A stretch of 64,000 nucleotides of DNA from contig JADZGB010000009.1 of assembly GCA_020854105.1 (NCBI GenBank), positions 62,001-126,000 on the forward strand, read 5' to 3'. Every line of letters starts with the position of its first letter. The stretch's first letter is position 1. Origin of the DNA: Burkholderiales bacterium (lineage in GTDB: Bacteria > Pseudomonadota > Gammaproteobacteria > Burkholderiales > SHXO01). The notes below the pieces were generated by a model. That model had not been told where the DNA came from. It worked only from the letters and a program-made list of their open reading frames with translations, and searched no databases. The position numbers and the translations under genes are program-made. Positions 32,999 to 42,196 of this stretch are shown here, one piece after another.

Positions 32999-34522
32999 AT
33001 GAATCGATTCTCCACCCTCGCCGCGGTCGACCTCGGCTCCAACAGCTTCCGCCTGCAGGTGGCACGCGTGGTAGACGACCAGATCTATCCGCTCGACTCG
33101 TTGCGCGAGCCGGTGCGGCTGGCGGCCGGCCTTCAGGCGGACAAGCGCCTCGACGAGGTGTCCCAGCAGCGTGCGCTGGAGACGCTGCATCGCTTCGGCG
33201 AGCGGTTGCGCGGACTGAGCCCTGAAGCGGTGCGAGCGGTCGGCACCAACTCCCTGCGCGTGGCGAAGAACGCGCGCGATTTCCTGGTCCGTGCCGAAGC
33301 CGCACTCGGCTTTCCGATCGAAGTGGTGGCGGGCAGGGAGGAGGCACGCCTGATCTACCTGGGCGTCTCGCACAGCCTTCCGGTGACGGGGCACAAGCGC
33401 ATGGTGATGGACATCGGCGGGGGATCCACCGAGTTCATCATCGGTGCCGGCTACCGGCCGCAGAAGCTGGAGAGCCTGTACATGGGCTGCGTCACCTTCA
33501 GCCTGCGCTACTTCGGCAGCGGGAAACTGAGCAAGGGCAACTTCCGGCAGGCCGAGACCGCCGCGAGGCTGGAACTGCAGACCATTCGCCGCGAGTTCTC
33601 CTCCGGGCACTGGAAGGAGGCGGTAGGCTCGTCGGGCACGGCGCGCTCCATCGGCGACATCCTGGAGACGAACGGCTGGAGCAGCAGCGGCATCACCGTC
33701 GAAGGCCTGGAGCGGCTGCGCAACCTCCTGCTCAAGACCGGCGATCTGGACCGACTGCATCTGCCCGGCCTGCGCGCCGACCGGGCCGCGGTCCTGCCCG
33801 GCGGCTTTGCCATCATGGCCGCCGCGTTCGAGGAACTGCGCATCGAACGGATGACCCTGGCGACCGGCGCCATGCGCCAGGGCATCCTGTACGACATGAT
33901 CGGGCGCTTCCACGATCACGACATGCGCGACGTGACGGTCGCGCAGTTCGTCAAGCGCTACCACGTCGACGTGCGCCAGGCACGTCGCGTCGAAGCCCTG
34001 GCCCTGGGACTGCTGCGCCAGCTCTCGGGCGATCTGCGCACTGATCCCGACTACCCGCTGCATCTGCTGTCGTGGGCGGCACGCCTGCACGAGATCGGCC
34101 TGTCGGTGGCGCATTCCGGCTACCACAAGCACTCGGCCTACATTCTGAGCAATGCCGACATGCCCGGCTTCTCGCGCATGGAGCAGGCGCACCTGTCGCT
34201 GCTGGTGCTGGCGCACCGCGGAACCACGGAGAAGATGAAGGGCCAGATCAGCAGCAGTCTCGACCTTGCCATGGTGATCGCGCTGCGCCTGGCGGTGCTG
34301 TTCCACCGCAGCCGTTCCGACGTGGCCATCCCGCACGTCGAGGCGCACTGCAATGCGCACCGCTTTCACCTGGTGCTCGACGTCCGGTGGCTCGCCCGCA
34401 GCCCGCTTACCGCGGCCGCGCTGCGCGAAGAGACGCGCGAGTGGCGCAAGCTGGGCGTTGCCCTCGACATTCCCGCACTCGACGAACTCGAGAACGAAGC
34501 CGAACTGACCACCGTCGAGTAG
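32999..34522 (+). CDS. ppx: Exopolyphosphatase
   Basis: A 507-residue Ppx/GppA-family enzyme. The ASKHA-fold phosphate loops are VDLGSNSFRLQVA and MDIGGGSTEF; the catalytic Glu is in the GREEARLIYLG block. An HD-type C-terminal domain follows with ARLHEIGLSVAHSGYHKHSAYI. It removes terminal phosphate from polyphosphate chains; a pppGpp phosphatase activity cannot be ruled out. It follows phoU; the polyphosphate kinase gene is at 46-48 kb. The gap between phoU and ppx shows no promoter I can defend. Confidence 0.95.
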   Translation: MNRFSTLAAVDLGSNSFRLQVARVVDDQIYPLDSLREPVRLAAGLQADKRLDEVSQQRALETLHRFGERLRGLSPEAVRAVGTNSLRVAKNARDFLVRAEAALGFPIEVVAGREEARLIYLGVSHSLPVTGHKRMVMDIGGGSTEFIIGAGYRPQKLESLYMGCVTFSLRYFGSGKLSKGNFRQAETAARLELQTIRREFSSGHWKEAVGSSGTARSIGDILETNGWSSSGITVEGLERLRNLLLKTGDLDRLHLPGLRADRAAVLPGGFAIMAAAFEELRIERMTLATGAMRQGILYDMIGRFHDHDMRDVTVAQFVKRYHVDVRQARRVEALALGLLRQLSGDLRTDPDYPLHLLSWAARLHEIGLSVAHSGYHKHSAYILSNADMPGFSRMEQAHLSLLVLAHRGTTEKMKGQISSSLDLAMVIALRLAVLFHRSRSDVAIPHVEAHCNAHRFHLVLDVRWLARSPLTAAALREETREWRKLGVALDIPALDELENEAELTTVE

Positions 34523-34571
34523 CCGCCGCCGCGCCGCCTGGGGTCTGGGCGGGCGGTGGCACACTATCGGA

Positions 34572-35849
34572 ATGGACTTCTCAGCCGACCTCCAGACTGT
34601 CCGCGATTTCGCCATCGCCCTGCTCATCGGCGCGCTCGCGGGGATCGACCGCGAGAAGCGCAAGAGCGAGGACGGCCACGGCTCCATCGGCGGTCTGCGC
34701 ACCTTCATCCTGATCGCGACCGCCGGCGCGCTTAGCGCCTGGCTGTCGGTCGAGTTCGAGCGCTACTGGATCTTCGCGCTCGCCTTCGTCTGCGTGACCG
34801 TGGCCGTCATCGTCGGATACCTGGTGCATGCGCGCGCGCATCCCGGCTCGACCGGTCTGACGACCGAGATGGCGGCGCTCGTGGTGTTCCTGCTCGGAGG
34901 CACGGTGCTGCTCGGCTACGTCGAGATCGCGGTCGGGCTGGCCATCGCCGTATCGGCGGTACTCGCCTACAAGCAGCCCCTGCACGGCCTGGTGGGGCGG
35001 ATCGGCCGCGACGACATGTATGCCGTCCTGCGCCTGCTGATCGCTACCTTCATCGTGCTGCCGCTGCTGCCGGACGAGCCAGTCGACCCCTGGGGGGCGC
35101 TCAATCCCTATCGGCTGTGGCTGCTCACTATCCTGATCGCGAGCCTGTCGCTGATCGGCTATGTCGCGACGCGGCTGGCCGGTGGCGACCGGGGCGCGGC
35201 GCTCACCGGACTGACCGGCGGACTCGTGTCCTCCACCGCCGTCACGCTCACCTTCGCGCGGGAGAGCAGGGATGCGGAGGCGGGAGCCGATGCTCTCGCC
35301 TGTGGCATCCTGATCGCCTGGACGGTGATGTTCCTGCGCGTGATGGTCGAGGTGCTGGTGGTCAATACCGCCCTCATCGGCGCGCTCTGGCGCACCGTGC
35401 TGCCGATGGCGGGCGTGGCGCTCGGTGCGGCCGCCTGGTTCTACCTGCGCAGCCGGCGCAGGACGGACGCATCGGGAGCGGGCGGCGGCGTCGCCTTGTC
35501 GAATCCGTTCAGCATGACGGCTGCGGCGAAGTTCACTGCCTTCTTCGCGGTGGTGTTGATGCTGGTCGCGCTAGCCAGACGCCATTACGAAGGGCAGGGC
35601 CTCCTGCTCCTGGCCGGGCTCGCCGGCCTGACCGACGTCGACGCGATCACGCTGTCCATGGCTGGCTATGCCCGAAGCGGCGGCGACGCTGGCACGGCGG
35701 CACGCGCGATCGTCGTGGCCGCCCTCAGCAACACGGTGGTCAAGATGGCGATGGTGGCGGTGCTTGGCGGTGCTGCGCTCCGACGCCGGGTGCTGACCAC
35801 GGGTGCAGCGATCGTCGTGGTCGGCGTCGGGATGCTGGTGGCAGCGTAG
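34572..35849 (+). CDS. MgtC/SapB and DUF4010 membrane protein
   Basis: A 425-residue polytopic protein with roughly 12 hydrophobic helices. The N-terminal quarter is MgtC-like: LLIGALAGIDREKRK and GGLRTFILIATAGALSAWL. The rest matches DUF4010, with GLTGGLVSSTAVTLTFARES and LTDVDAITLSMAGYARSG. The function of the family is unknown; transport of an ion is guessed. Located 49 bases after ppx and could be read with it. Faces ctaA tail to tail. Confidence 0.88.
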   Translation: MDFSADLQTVRDFAIALLIGALAGIDREKRKSEDGHGSIGGLRTFILIATAGALSAWLSVEFERYWIFALAFVCVTVAVIVGYLVHARAHPGSTGLTTEMAALVVFLLGGTVLLGYVEIAVGLAIAVSAVLAYKQPLHGLVGRIGRDDMYAVLRLLIATFIVLPLLPDEPVDPWGALNPYRLWLLTILIASLSLIGYVATRLAGGDRGAALTGLTGGLVSSTAVTLTFARESRDAEAGADALACGILIAWTVMFLRVMVEVLVVNTALIGALWRTVLPMAGVALGAAAWFYLRSRRRTDASGAGGGVALSNPFSMTAAAKFTAFFAVVLMLVALARRHYEGQGLLLLAGLAGLTDVDAITLSMAGYARSGGDAGTAARAIVVAALSNTVVKMAMVAVLGGAALRRRVLTTGAAIVVVGVGMLVAA

Positions 35850-35936
35850 CGGCGCGGCCCACCCCTTTGCCGGGCGCCCACCGCAAAACGGCACTGCACG
35901 ACGTCCACTGCAGAACGCCCGGTCGATCCGCTCCGG

Positions 35937-37037
35937 TCAGATCCGGCGCATGGAGCCCATGGCGGCGCGCCGGCGCAGCGCGTGTGCGCTCCACAACGCG
36001 AGGGCGAACAGCACCAGTGCGCCGGCCTGGTGCGCGGTACCCAGCGCCACGGGCACGTGCAGCAGCAGCGTGGCGATGCCCAGACCGAGCTGGACCAGCA
36101 GCATCACGCACATCAGGTCCAGGGGCAGACGCAGTCCCCCGCGCACGCCGGCACGCTGCGCGCGCCACCACAGAACCGGGACGAGGAAGAACAGCGCCCA
36201 CGCGATCAGGCGATGATTGAACTGCACCGTGGCCATGTTGTGCAGGAAGTTGTCCCACCACGGCGTGAGCATGAAGTACTCGGGCGGGATCACCGACCCG
36301 TTCATCAGCGGGAAGGTGTTGTAGGCGTATCCTGCGCGCGTGCCTGCCACCAGTCCTCCCGAGAGCACCATGACGAATATCAGCACGCACACGGCGGTGG
36401 CGAAGCCGGCCACCGGCGCCAGGCTGCGGTCGAGGCGTTCGCGCACTTCCGTGGACAGCAGATCGAGCGCTGTCCAGAACATCGCGGCAAATATGAGGAA
36501 GGCCAGCCCGAGGTGGATCGACAGGCGGACGTGGCTCACGTGCGGGTCGTCCACCAGTCCGCTGGTGACCATCCACCAGCCGACGAAGCCCTGCAGTCCT
36601 CCAAGCAGGAAGATGCCGATCAGGCGCGGGGCGAGGCTCGCCCCGATCTTCCTGCGCAGCGCGAACCACAGCAGCGGCACCAGGAACGCCAGGCCGATCA
36701 GCCGTCCGAGCAGGCGGTGGATGTACTCCCACCAGAAGATCCCCTTGAACTCGTCGAGCGACATGCCGACGTTGACCTTCAGATACTCCGGGGTGCGCCG
36801 GTACTCCTGGAACAGTTGCTCCCAGTCGGACTGGTTCAGTGGCGGAATGGCCCCGATGAGAGGCTCCCACTCGACGATCGACAGACCGGAGCGGGTGAGG
36901 CGCGTGACGCCGCCCACCACGACCATGGCGAACACGAGCGCGCAGCATGCGAGCAGCCATCCGGCCACCTGGCGGCGTGCAGAGCCTGCCCGGGTGGCGT
37001 GCGAACCTGCGTAGGAGGGGGGGATGATTTTTTCCAT
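35937..37037 (-). CDS. ctaA: Haem A synthase (CtaA/COX15)
   Basis: A 366-residue eight-helix membrane protein that oxidises haem O to haem A for aa3-type oxidases. Haem-binding histidines appear in YIHRLLGRLIG, LSIHLGLAFL, FNHRLIAWALFF and TAHQAGALVLF. GGVTRLTRSGLSIVEW is the typical COX15 N-terminal block (group with long loops). The ATG stands six bases after a TACAAT -10-like box, which is itself duplicated; no Shine-Dalgarno sequence is present. Other cytochrome-oxidase assembly genes are not in the window. Confidence 0.95.
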   Translation of the reverse strand: MEKIIPPSYAGSHATRAGSARRQVAGWLLACCALVFAMVVVGGVTRLTRSGLSIVEWEPLIGAIPPLNQSDWEQLFQEYRRTPEYLKVNVGMSLDEFKGIFWWEYIHRLLGRLIGLAFLVPLLWFALRRKIGASLAPRLIGIFLLGGLQGFVGWWMVTSGLVDDPHVSHVRLSIHLGLAFLIFAAMFWTALDLLSTEVRERLDRSLAPVAGFATAVCVLIFVMVLSGGLVAGTRAGYAYNTFPLMNGSVIPPEYFMLTPWWDNFLHNMATVQFNHRLIAWALFFLVPVLWWRAQRAGVRGGLRLPLDLMCVMLLVQLGLGIATLLLHVPVALGTAHQAGALVLFALALWSAHALRRRAAMGSMRRI

Positions 37038-37063
37038 GGCGAAATTGTAGGGCGAAATTGTAG
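37038..37063 (-). promoter_or_regulatory. Duplicated 13-base -10 region of ctaA
   Basis: On the minus strand CTACAATTTCGCC occurs twice, directly abutting the ctaA ATG. Each copy brings a TACAAT hexamer; the near one would start transcription at the ATG (leaderless), the far one 13 bases upstream. Neither has a good -35 match. Confidence 0.45.
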
Positions 37064-37141
37064 CCGTGGCGGCCTTGACCTGGTGGCGGACCGGGCTCAT
37101 TCTCGGGGAACACGCCTGACACCGGCCGCATCCAACTTCGC

Positions 37142-37591
37142 ATGATCAAGTCCCTCAAGGCCCTGTTCTCGAAGCCGGGCGACAGCATCCCGTCCCAGCG
37201 CCAGCGCCTGGAGCGCGCGATTGCCTCGCTGGTGTACGAGGTCACCCGCATGGATTTCGAGGTGAGGCCGGACGAGGTGCCGGCCGCGCACGCTGCTCTG
37301 ACCGGCCTGCTCGGGGTGGCGCAGAGCGAGGCGCATGGCCTGCTGGCCTGGGCCGGCGAGCCGGGCAACCGGCTCACCACCTACCACGATGCAGTGGCCG
37401 AGATCAATCGCAGCTTCCCGGTCGAGGACCGGGTGCGGCTGGTGGAGCACCTGTGGTGCATCGCACACGCCGACGACGAACTGCACGTGTACGAGGACCA
37501 TCTGGTGCGCAAGCTCTCCGATCTGCTCTACGTGCCGCACATCCAGTCCATGCTGGCGCGCCAGCGTGTGCGCGGCGAGAATGGCGCCTGA
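37142..37591 (+). CDS. TerB-family protein
   Basis: A 149-residue all-helical protein. VEDRVRLVEHLWCIAHADDELHVYEDH shows the TerB/DjlA-type acidic metal-binding region (DDELHVYE), followed by VRKLSDLLYV. It lacks a signal peptide. TerB-like domains often bind metal and are linked with stress responses; the role here is unknown and no other ter genes are present. It is divergent from ctaA, 104 bases away, and stands alone. Confidence 0.85.
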   Translation: MIKSLKALFSKPGDSIPSQRQRLERAIASLVYEVTRMDFEVRPDEVPAAHAALTGLLGVAQSEAHGLLAWAGEPGNRLTTYHDAVAEINRSFPVEDRVRLVEHLWCIAHADDELHVYEDHLVRKLSDLLYVPHIQSMLARQRVRGENGA

Positions 37592-37658
37592 GCCGGCGGT
37601 TTAACGAGACGGCCGTCTCGCAGGTAGAATCCCCTTTTCCCGCATTCCGAGTTCCGAC

Positions 37659-38456
37659 ATGAAGAAATTCCTGCTGCTGCTGGCCGGCCTGTTCATGGCT
37701 GCCTCCGTGCACATCGCCGCGTATGCCGCCGAGGCGCAGGCGGACGCAGCCGACGCCGTCGCGCGCGTGGTGGAGAGCCACGACAAGGAACTCATCCTTG
37801 GCGGCGGCAAGCTGATGATCAAGCAGTCCGCGATCCGCAGTGCACGCAAGTTGCTGCTCGAGTGGGGCCGCGAGTCCGGCCTGGGCGGGGAGTGGTGGGA
37901 CGACGCGCCCGAGTACCGCACCTCCAAGGCCCTGCTCCTCGAATCGGGCGACAGCCTCATGGCGCAGCGCTACGACTCGGGCGTGTGGCTCGAGCAGGCC
38001 TGGACCCAGTACACCGCGCGCGAGCTCGATAGCGAGGAGGCGGACACCATCGCGACGCAGTTCGCGACCGAGGGCGGGCAGAAGCTGCGCATGCTGATGG
38101 ACTGGTACCTGGGCGAGATGGTGCTGTTCAACTACACGTTCACCGACCGGTTCGACTACGACCTGAAGGAGTCGGAGAAGGAGTTGCGCGCCCTGCAGCA
38201 GCAGGCGCAGAAGCGGCTGCCGCGCGAGGACGTCGAATTCACCAGCCGCTATCCGGATACCTTCCGCTTCGTCGCCTGCAGTCCGGACAGCCGGTACTGC
38301 CCGAGCGTGAAGTACTGGAAGATGCTCATCTATCCGCTGATGGGCGAGATCTTCCGCTACATGGACGGGCTGAGCGCCGACATCGAATCGCAGATGCGTG
38401 CGCGCAAGCCCGAGGTCATGGCGCAGATCGAGGCGTTCAAGGCGCGCCGCAGGTAG
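37659..38456 (+). CDS. Secreted protein of unknown function
   Basis: A 265-residue protein with a clear signal peptide (MKKFLLLLAGLFMAASVHIAA, cut near AYAAEA). I do not recognise the family. The mature part is helix-rich and charged, with GGGKLMIKQSAIRSARKLLLEWG, a WLEQAWTQYT block and two Cys (VACSPDSRYCPSVKYW) that probably form a disulfide. No metal, haem or catalytic motif is evident. It lies 67 bases after the TerB-like gene and 40 before msrB. Periplasmic location is inferred. Confidence 0.75.
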   Translation: MKKFLLLLAGLFMAASVHIAAYAAEAQADAADAVARVVESHDKELILGGGKLMIKQSAIRSARKLLLEWGRESGLGGEWWDDAPEYRTSKALLLESGDSLMAQRYDSGVWLEQAWTQYTARELDSEEADTIATQFATEGGQKLRMLMDWYLGEMVLFNYTFTDRFDYDLKESEKELRALQQQAQKRLPREDVEFTSRYPDTFRFVACSPDSRYCPSVKYWKMLIYPLMGEIFRYMDGLSADIESQMRARKPEVMAQIEAFKARRR

Positions 38457-38496
38457 GCGGGCCGGAGGGTACGCGCGATCGCAAGGAGACATCGAG

Positions 38497-38889
38497 ATGG
38501 ACAGGATCGAGCGTTCGGACGAGGAGTGGCGCAGTGTGCTGACCCCGGAGCAGTACAAGGTGCTGCGTCACGAAGGCACGGAGCGGTCGGGGACCAGCCC
38601 GCTCAACGACGAGAAGCGCGGGGGCAGCTACGCCTGCGCCGGCTGCGGGCAGCCGCTGTTCACCTCGGGCATGAAGTTCGAAAGCGGCACGGGCTGGCCC
38701 AGCTTCCACACGGCCCTGCCGGGTGCGCTGGACACGAGGCAGGATCGCAAGTTCTTCATGGTGCGCACCGAATACCACTGCTCGAAGTGCGGCGGACACC
38801 AGGGACACGTGTTCGAGGACGGACCTGCTCCGAGCGGCCTGCGCTATTGCAACAACGGTGTGGCCCTGCGTTTCATCCCCGGGGAATAG
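38497..38889 (+). CDS. msrB: Peptide-methionine (R)-S-oxide reductase
   Basis: A 130-residue MsrB that reduces methionine-R-sulfoxide in proteins. The zinc-binding CxxC pairs are CAGCGQ and CSKCGG, the substrate loop is GTGWPSFHTAL, and the catalytic Cys is in LRYCNNGVALRF (Asn replaces the common Ile). AAGGAGA is seven bases before the ATG. The form has no signal peptide, so it is cytoplasmic. The following 2OG-like gene begins five bases after the stop. Confidence 0.95.
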   Translation: MDRIERSDEEWRSVLTPEQYKVLRHEGTERSGTSPLNDEKRGGSYACAGCGQPLFTSGMKFESGTGWPSFHTALPGALDTRQDRKFFMVRTEYHCSKCGGHQGHVFEDGPAPSGLRYCNNGVALRFIPGE

Positions 38890-38894
38890 CGCGG

Positions 38895-39470
38895 ATGCCG
38901 GCGCGCGCGTCAGGGCCCAGCTTCGTTCGTACGGGCCTGCGCATCGAACGCGACCGCGACCGGCTGGAGTGGCTGTACGGGCTGGCGCGCGAGCTTTGCC
39001 CGGACGAGTTCATCGCCGAGGAGACGCGCGAACTCCACGCCTTGTACGAACATGTCCCGCTGGGCCTGATCGACGGGCTGCGGCGGGAACTGGCCAGCGT
39101 GCTGCAACTGCCGCACGAGGCGTTCTCGCGCGACCGCTTCTCCGTGCACGGGTGCGGGCCGGTCGGTCTGCACGACGACTTCTTCCGCTTCCCGTACGTG
39201 TACTTCGTCATCGTCGTCGCGCACGCAGGGCGGCTGGGGCTGGTGGATCCGGTCACGCGCGCACACGCGCACGAGCCGGGCGAGATCATCCTGCTCGATC
39301 CCCGCTGCAAGCATGCGCTCGTGCCCGTTGGCCTGTGCGCCGAGGAACATCCCTACGAGCGCGGACATGCGCCCGTGCACGATCCGGACCGGCAGTTCAT
39401 GTTCCTCGACTTCGATCTGTACCGTCCCGATCTGCGCGCGCACTTCCGCCGCGCGCGCGATCGCGCATGA
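38895..39470 (+). CDS. 2OG-Fe(II) oxygenase-like protein
   Basis: A 191-residue protein with the pattern of the double-stranded beta-helix oxygenases: HDD in GPVGLHDDFFRFPYVYFV supplies His and Asp, PGEIILLDPRCKHALVPVG supplies the distal His. A clear 2-oxoglutarate Arg is not certain. It is coupled to msrB (five bases) and overlaps the next gene by four. A hydroxylase acting on protein or small molecule is possible, but I cannot name a substrate. Confidence 0.65.
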   Translation: MPARASGPSFVRTGLRIERDRDRLEWLYGLARELCPDEFIAEETRELHALYEHVPLGLIDGLRRELASVLQLPHEAFSRDRFSVHGCGPVGLHDDFFRFPYVYFVIVVAHAGRLGLVDPVTRAHAHEPGEIILLDPRCKHALVPVGLCAEEHPYERGHAPVHDPDRQFMFLDFDLYRPDLRAHFRRARDRA

Positions 39471-39817
39471 CGCAGTACGCGATCAAGGTCCTGATCACCG
39501 CGCTGGTGGTGGTCGCGGTGTCCGAAACAGCCAAGCGCAGTTCGCTGCTCGGGGCGCTCATCGCGTCGCTGCCGCTCACGTCGCTGCTGGCCTTCGTGTG
39601 GCTGTACCTCGACACGCGCGACACCGCCCGTGTCGCGTCCCTTTCGACCGACATCCTGTGGCTGGTGCTGCCCTCGCTGGTTCTGTTCGTGATGTTGCCG
39701 GCACTGCTGCGGCAAGGCTGGGGGTTCTGGTCGAGCCTTGGCGTGGCGAGCGCATGTACGGCGCTGGCCTATTCCGTCACGCTGGCCGTGGTGAGCTGGG
39801 TGGCGCAGCGGCCCTGA
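39467..39817 (+). CDS. DUF3147 small membrane protein
   Basis: A 116-residue protein with four hydrophobic helices. The segment SETAKRSSLLGALIASLPLTS matches the conserved DUF3147 N-terminal region. Function unknown. Its ATG overlaps the preceding stop (ATGA), so it belongs to the msrB operon. Converges on the small minus-strand gene, 16 bases between the stops. Confidence 0.8.
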   Translation: MTQYAIKVLITALVVVAVSETAKRSSLLGALIASLPLTSLLAFVWLYLDTRDTARVASLSTDILWLVLPSLVLFVMLPALLRQGWGFWSSLGVASACTALAYSVTLAVVSWVAQRP

Positions 39818-39833
39818 GACGGCCGCTGCCGGT

Positions 39834-40178
39834 CTACAACAGGTTTGCGTCCGCCTTGCAGTACTGCAGGGTCTCGGGCGCCTCCCGCGATGCACTCAGG
39901 CGCTCGTAGATCTGCGCGTGCCACTCCGCCACGTCCTCCGGTTCCGCCAGGACCGGCAGGTGTGGCGGTACGGCCTGTCCGGACGCTTCGGCGGTGGACT
40001 GCGCGCAATCGCTGCGGCAGGTACGGGCAATGACGGTCGCGCTGTGCTCGGTCTGCGACTGAGTGAGGACCAGCACGCGCACGCCGGTGGTGCAGCGTGA
40101 TGCGGCATACGAGCTTGACAGCAGCATGGCAGACGCGCACAGCAGCGCGACCCGGGCGTATCCCAACGAGCTTTTCAT
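39834..40178 (-). CDS. Small exported protein of unknown function
   Basis: A 114-residue protein with a signal peptide, MKSSLGYARVALLCASAMLL, cut near SYAASR. Cysteines in SRCTTG, ARTCRSDC and QYCKAD could form two disulfides. GGGAGG is four bases before the ATG. No family recognised. It is the last gene on the minus strand after the copper block, but the 195-base gap suggests its own promoter. Confidence 0.7.
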   Translation of the reverse strand: MKSSLGYARVALLCASAMLLSSSYAASRCTTGVRVLVLTQSQTEHSATVIARTCRSDCAQSTAEASGQAVPPHLPVLAEPEDVAEWHAQIYERLSASREAPETLQYCKADANLL

Positions 40179-40373
40179 GACGCCTCCCTCGCTCTCTATG
40201 CCAATCGGCAGCATACACCATGCCTTTCCGCGCGCAACACTCACGGCGCCATGGGCATTGCCCGTCATCCGGGCGCTTCGCTGGCGATCCGCGGCGGCGA
40301 ACACGGCCTGTACATGACAGCGCCCCGCGAGCGGCGCTCCCGCCAGGGAGCCCGCCGCCAGCATCGCGTCCGG

Positions 40374-40721
40374 TCAACGAACCCGTTCGATGCGCATCAC
40401 CATCATCCTGCCCTCCTCGCACCGGACCGTGAACCGGATCCGGTCGCCCGGCTCGAGATCGTCGAGCAATTTGGGCTCGACCACGCCGAACACCATGGTC
40501 ATTCCTTCCATGTTCAGATTCGGAATGGCTTCGTGCCGGATGGTGAGCTTGCGATTCGGCCGGTCGATCCGTCGTACCTCGCCATTGACCAGAGGCAGCT
40601 CTTCCGATGCATGCGTGCCGGGCGCCGAGCGTCGCTGGGCGCCGTCCTGCGCCAGGACCGAGCCCGGGTACGGTGCAGTGACCAGCAGCGACAGCACGGC
40701 AATGACAGACGAGGTTTTCAT
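40374..40721 (-). CDS. CusF-like periplasmic copper-binding protein
   Basis: A 115-residue exported protein: signal peptide MKTSSVIAVLSLLVTAP, then an OB-fold domain with the CusF hallmark LNMEGMTMVFGV, whose Met residues (with a His in the TIRHEAIPNL block) bind Cu(I)/Ag(I). CusF hands copper to the CusCBA pump. No cusCBA genes are here; it follows a multicopper oxidase gene after 108 bases. The second ATG is used because GGAGAG stands in front of it; the other ATG is 12 bases upstream. Confidence 0.88.
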   Translation of the reverse strand: MKTSSVIAVLSLLVTAPYPGSVLAQDGAQRRSAPGTHASEELPLVNGEVRRIDRPNRKLTIRHEAIPNLNMEGMTMVFGVVEPKLLDDLEPGDRIRFTVRCEEGRMMVMRIERVR

Positions 40722-40829
40722 GCGTCTCTCCATGGAGAAGGGGTTGTGGCGGCTTCGCAGTTCGAAGCCCGGCCCGGCTGGCGGACAGAACCATGCGGCC
40801 CATGCGCCGTGCCGGCAAGAACGCTGAAT

Positions 40830-42191
40830 TCAGTGATGGTCGTGTGCACCGGGCTTCCTCACATCCACCGTGGCGGTCTCCGGCGTGGCGCCTGCCGCGC
40901 GGGCGGGCGCCGGCAGTTCACCGTCCCACTCGCGCGCAAGGCTGCCTGGTGGATGCCGGTACCAGCCGGGGTCGGTGTAGTCGCCCGGCCTCTGCTCGTC
41001 ACGCACCTTGAGCACGCTGAACATGCCGCCCATCTCCAGCGCCCCGAAGGGCCCGGTACCGGTCATCATGGGCAGGGTGTTGTCGGGGAGCGGCATCTGC
41101 ATTTCTCCCATCTCGGCCATGCCGCGCGATCCCATGGCCATGTAGTCGGGGATCAGCTTCTGTATCCGCCTGGCGATGTCCTTCTGGTCGACGCCCACGA
41201 GGTTGGCGATCCCGTGACCCATCGCGTTCATCGTGTGATGCGACTTGTGACAGTGGAACGCCCAGTCGCCTGCCACGGCGTCGAACTCGATCGCGCGCAT
41301 CTGCCCGACACCGATGTCCACCGTCACTTCCGGCCAGCGGGCGCTCTTGGGCACCCATCCGCCGTCGGTGCAGGTGACCTCGAACACGTGTCCGTGCAGG
41401 TGCATGGGGTGATTGGTCATGGAGAGGTTGCCCATGCGCACGCGCTCGCCGATTCTCGCCACCAGGTGATCGATGCCGGGAAACACCCGGCTGTTCCAGC
41501 TCCACAGGTTGAAGTCGAGCATGGTGCTCACCCGCGGGGTATGGCTGCCGGGCTCGATGTCGTAGGAGGCGAGCAGCAGGGCGTAGTCGCGATCTGCCGG
41601 GTGGTGGCGCGGATTCCTCGGATGCACGACGAACAACCCCATCATGCCCATTGCCAGCTGCACCATCTCGTCGGAGTGCGGGTGGTACATGAAGGTACCC
41701 GGCCTGGTGAGTTCGAACTCGTAGACGAAGGTCCTGCCGGCCGGGATGTGGGGCTGGGTAAGTCCCGCGACGCCGTCCATGCCCGAAGGCAGGAGCAGTC
41801 CGTGCCAGTGCACGCTGGTATGTTCGGGCAGGCGGTTGGTGACGAAGATGCGCACCCGGTCGCCTTCGACCGCTTCGATCGTGGGGCCCGGGCTCTGGCC
41901 GTTGTAGCCCCACAGGCGGGCGGTCATGCCCGGCGCGAACTCGCGTACCACGGGCTCTGCCACGAGGTGGAACTCCTTGATGCCGTCTGTCATGCGAAAC
42001 GGCGCCGTCCAGCCGTTGAGCGTGACCACCGGCGTGTAGTGCTGTCCCGCGGGCGGTGCGGAAGGCGGCTGGGTATCGGCGCCGGTCCGCGCCACGGCAT
42101 CGGGCAGCGCCGCCATGGCGCTCCGGCTCACTGCCGCGGTGCCGAGCACGACGGCGCCTGCATTGGCGAGAAAACGTCTGCGGTTGCTCAT
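40830..42191 (-). CDS. Multicopper oxidase (CopA-family copper-resistance type)
   Basis: A 453-residue Tat-exported oxidase (NRRRFLANAG). The four copper-binding boxes are HWHG, HPHSDE (HxH), HPMHLHGH and HCHKSHHTMNAMG; the last holds the Cys and His ligands of the type 1 site and the Met is probably MNAM. It oxidises Cu(I) to less toxic Cu(II) in the periplasm. A His/Asp-rich C-terminus (KPGAHDHH) may also bind copper. The ATG is five bases after the end of the frameshifted efflux gene. Confidence 0.93.
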   Translation of the reverse strand: MSNRRRFLANAGAVVLGTAAVSRSAMAALPDAVARTGADTQPPSAPPAGQHYTPVVTLNGWTAPFRMTDGIKEFHLVAEPVVREFAPGMTARLWGYNGQSPGPTIEAVEGDRVRIFVTNRLPEHTSVHWHGLLLPSGMDGVAGLTQPHIPAGRTFVYEFELTRPGTFMYHPHSDEMVQLAMGMMGLFVVHPRNPRHHPADRDYALLLASYDIEPGSHTPRVSTMLDFNLWSWNSRVFPGIDHLVARIGERVRMGNLSMTNHPMHLHGHVFEVTCTDGGWVPKSARWPEVTVDIGVGQMRAIEFDAVAGDWAFHCHKSHHTMNAMGHGIANLVGVDQKDIARRIQKLIPDYMAMGSRGMAEMGEMQMPLPDNTLPMMTGTGPFGALEMGGMFSVLKVRDEQRPGDYTDPGWYRHPPGSLAREWDGELPAPARAAGATPETATVDVRKPGAHDHH

Positions 42192-42196
42192 GTCGG

